The notes under the pieces: model-generated
The model's database searches: none
What the model saw: only the letters and a program-made list of their open reading frames with translations
Told to the model about the DNA's origin: nothing
Assembly (NCBI GenBank): GCA_023426265.1
Contig: JAFABA010000181.1
Span: 1-6,771, forward strand
Direction: 5' to 3'
From: Bacillota bacterium
GTDB lineage: Bacteria > Bacillota > Clostridia > Christensenellales > CAG-138
Length of the DNA stretch: 6,771 nt
Made by a program: the position numbers and the translations under genes
Part shown: positions 5,855 to 6,771 of the stretch, piece after piece
How the letters are laid out: the number at the start of each line of letters is the position of its first letter
How positions within the stretch are numbered: the first letter of the stretch is position 1

Positions 5855-6771
5855 ATGCCATACGTAACGCGGGCACAAATCGATCGCGCCAAGGAAATGG
5901 ATTTGTTGACCTATCTGCAATCCTTTGAACCCGACGAGCTGGTGCATTTTTCGGGGAACGTATACACCACCCGTACCCATGACAGTCTGAAAATTTCCAA
6001 CAGAAAATGGTGCTGGTGGTCGCACGATATCGGCGGGCGCTCCGCGCTGGATTATTTCATTAAGGTAAGAGGGATGGAACTGCCTGATGCCGTGCTCCAC
6101 ATTCTGGAGCAACCCCATACTCCTATATTGACAACACAGGTTCAAGGGAAAACGGGGCAACCGCAACGCCTGCTTTTGCCAGAACCAAATAGAGATAACG
6201 AGCGGGTGATCTCGTATCTTCTTGGACGCGGGATTCACAGGGTGGTCATAGACTTCTGCATCCAGACGGGACGGCTGTATGAGAGCAGGGAGTATCATAA
6301 CGCCGTATTCGTCGGGTTTGATACGCAGGGTGTCGCCCGATACGGCGTAATCCGCGGCACCAACGCCAGCCGTTACATGGGTGATGTTGCAGGGAGCGAT
6401 AAGCATTTCTCTTTCAGCATTCCCCCAGGAAACGGATCAGAGAGGCTTCATTTGTTTGAGAGTGCTATCGACCTTATGTACTACTGTACGTTAGAGTATA
6501 TGGCCGGGTGCGACTGGTGCAGGCAGCATTCTCTGTCTCTTGCGGGGATCTATAAGCCTAGAAAAAACGTTGATGAAAGTACGCTGTCCGCCGCACTCGT
6601 GCAGTACTTAAGGGACCACCCGCAGATAAGTTCAATCGCCTTACATCTGGATAACGATGCGGCCGGACGAGCCGCGACCAGAGCGATTCGGGCATTGATA
6701 GGCCCATCTTTCATTGTATCCGACGAGCCGCCTAAGCGAGGAAAGGACATAAACGACTATCTCAGAATTAT
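5855..6771 (+). CDS. DUF3991 and TOPRIM domain primase-like protein, 3'-truncated by window edge
   Basis: The frame is open from ATG 5855 through the window end (305 complete codons, no stop), with GGAGGGG at 5845-5851 as ribosome binding site. The N-terminal about 85 residues resemble the CHC2-like region of primases (KWCWWSHDIGGRSALDYF at 51-68) but lack the zinc-binding Cys/His set. A DUF3991-like middle follows (about 111-185: V-I-S-Y-L-L-x-R-G-I to Y-G-V-I-R-G-T-N). A TOPRIM domain then shows the acidic Glu in LHLFESAIDLMYY (E202), the D-x-D equivalent in IALHLDNDAAGRAA (D266, D268) and the downstream GKDINDYL (296-303). Such proteins are common in Clostridial ICEs and are thought to be DnaG-like primases or nucleotidyl transferases acting during conjugative DNA transfer; their exact reaction is not established. 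The gene is intact, in contrast to parA, parB and the Ig-like gene upstream, and sits directly behind a terminator hairpin. Confidence 0.9.
   Translation, partial: MPYVTRAQIDRAKEMDLLTYLQSFEPDELVHFSGNVYTTRTHDSLKISNRKWCWWSHDIGGRSALDYFIKVRGMELPDAVLHILEQPHTPILTTQVQGKTGQPQRLLLPEPNRDNERVISYLLGRGIHRVVIDFCIQTGRLYESREYHNAVFVGFDTQGVARYGVIRGTNASRYMGDVAGSDKHFSFSIPPGNGSERLHLFESAIDLMYYCTLEYMAGCDWCRQHSLSLAGIYKPRKNVDESTLSAALVQYLRDHPQISSIALHLDNDAAGRAATRAIRALIGPSFIVSDEPPKRGKDINDYLRI

Noticed and set aside
5840..6406. 188-aa minus-strand open frame opposite the TOPRIM gene
   Set aside because: The plus strand encodes a recognisable DUF3991-TOPRIM protein across the same bases with a strong ribosome binding site; the minus frame has no recognisable motif.

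Overview
The window looks like a low-GC-relative (Firmicutes/Clostridia-type) bacterium of roughly 50-55% GC. The support is strong AGGAGG-type ribosome binding sites, a TTG start, compact intrinsic terminators, and a parA/parB/DUF3991-TOPRIM gene set typical of integrative conjugative elements (ICEs) in gut Clostridia. The taxonomic call is an inference from gene content and signals. No rRNA, tRNA, CRISPR array or IS element was recognised.

Left part (1-1965), three intact plus-strand genes. They are the 3' part of a JAMM/M67 metallopeptidase with a perfect HSH-x7-S-x2-D motif, a two-TM sensor histidine kinase that overlaps it by 38 nt, and, after a 185-nt gap, a DUF4395 membrane protein. 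M67 peptidases and DUF4395 proteins both tend to occur near sulfur-transfer genes, so this may be the tail of a sulfur-carrier operon with an orphan kinase inside it. Positions 1966-2318 hold no gene but contain two intrinsic-terminator hairpins.

Middle part (2319-5672), a decayed ICE segment. parA carries a one-base deletion near 2774. parB starts at a TTG with an excellent Shine-Dalgarno, then has a one-base deletion near 3284 and an in-frame TAG at 3464, and is cut off near 3585 before its helix-turn-helix region. There it is joined directly to a surface-protein gene that has lost its 5' end. That gene encoded at least five tandem Ig-like domains, a Pro-rich stalk and a C-terminal membrane anchor. 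It carries a frameshift near 3846 (about 11 nt missing by repeat register), a TAG at 4636 and a one-base deletion in an A-run at 4866-4869. Once the frames are repaired, all five Ig repeats show an invariant Cys-x17-Cys spacing in their last two strands.

Right part (5673-6771). The gap holds a 46-nt near-palindrome (5740-5785) and a terminator hairpin (5818-5841) that abuts the ribosome binding site of the last gene. That gene, an intact DUF3991-TOPRIM primase-like protein, runs off the right edge. The pattern of a terminator directly followed by a ribosome binding site occurs before both parA and this gene. Overall, partitioning (ParA/ParB), a DNA-processing primase-like protein and a cell-surface adhesin-like protein fit an ICE maintenance and conjugation module that has partly degenerated. 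Sequencing error in a draft or metagenomic assembly remains an alternative cause for the single-base lesions.
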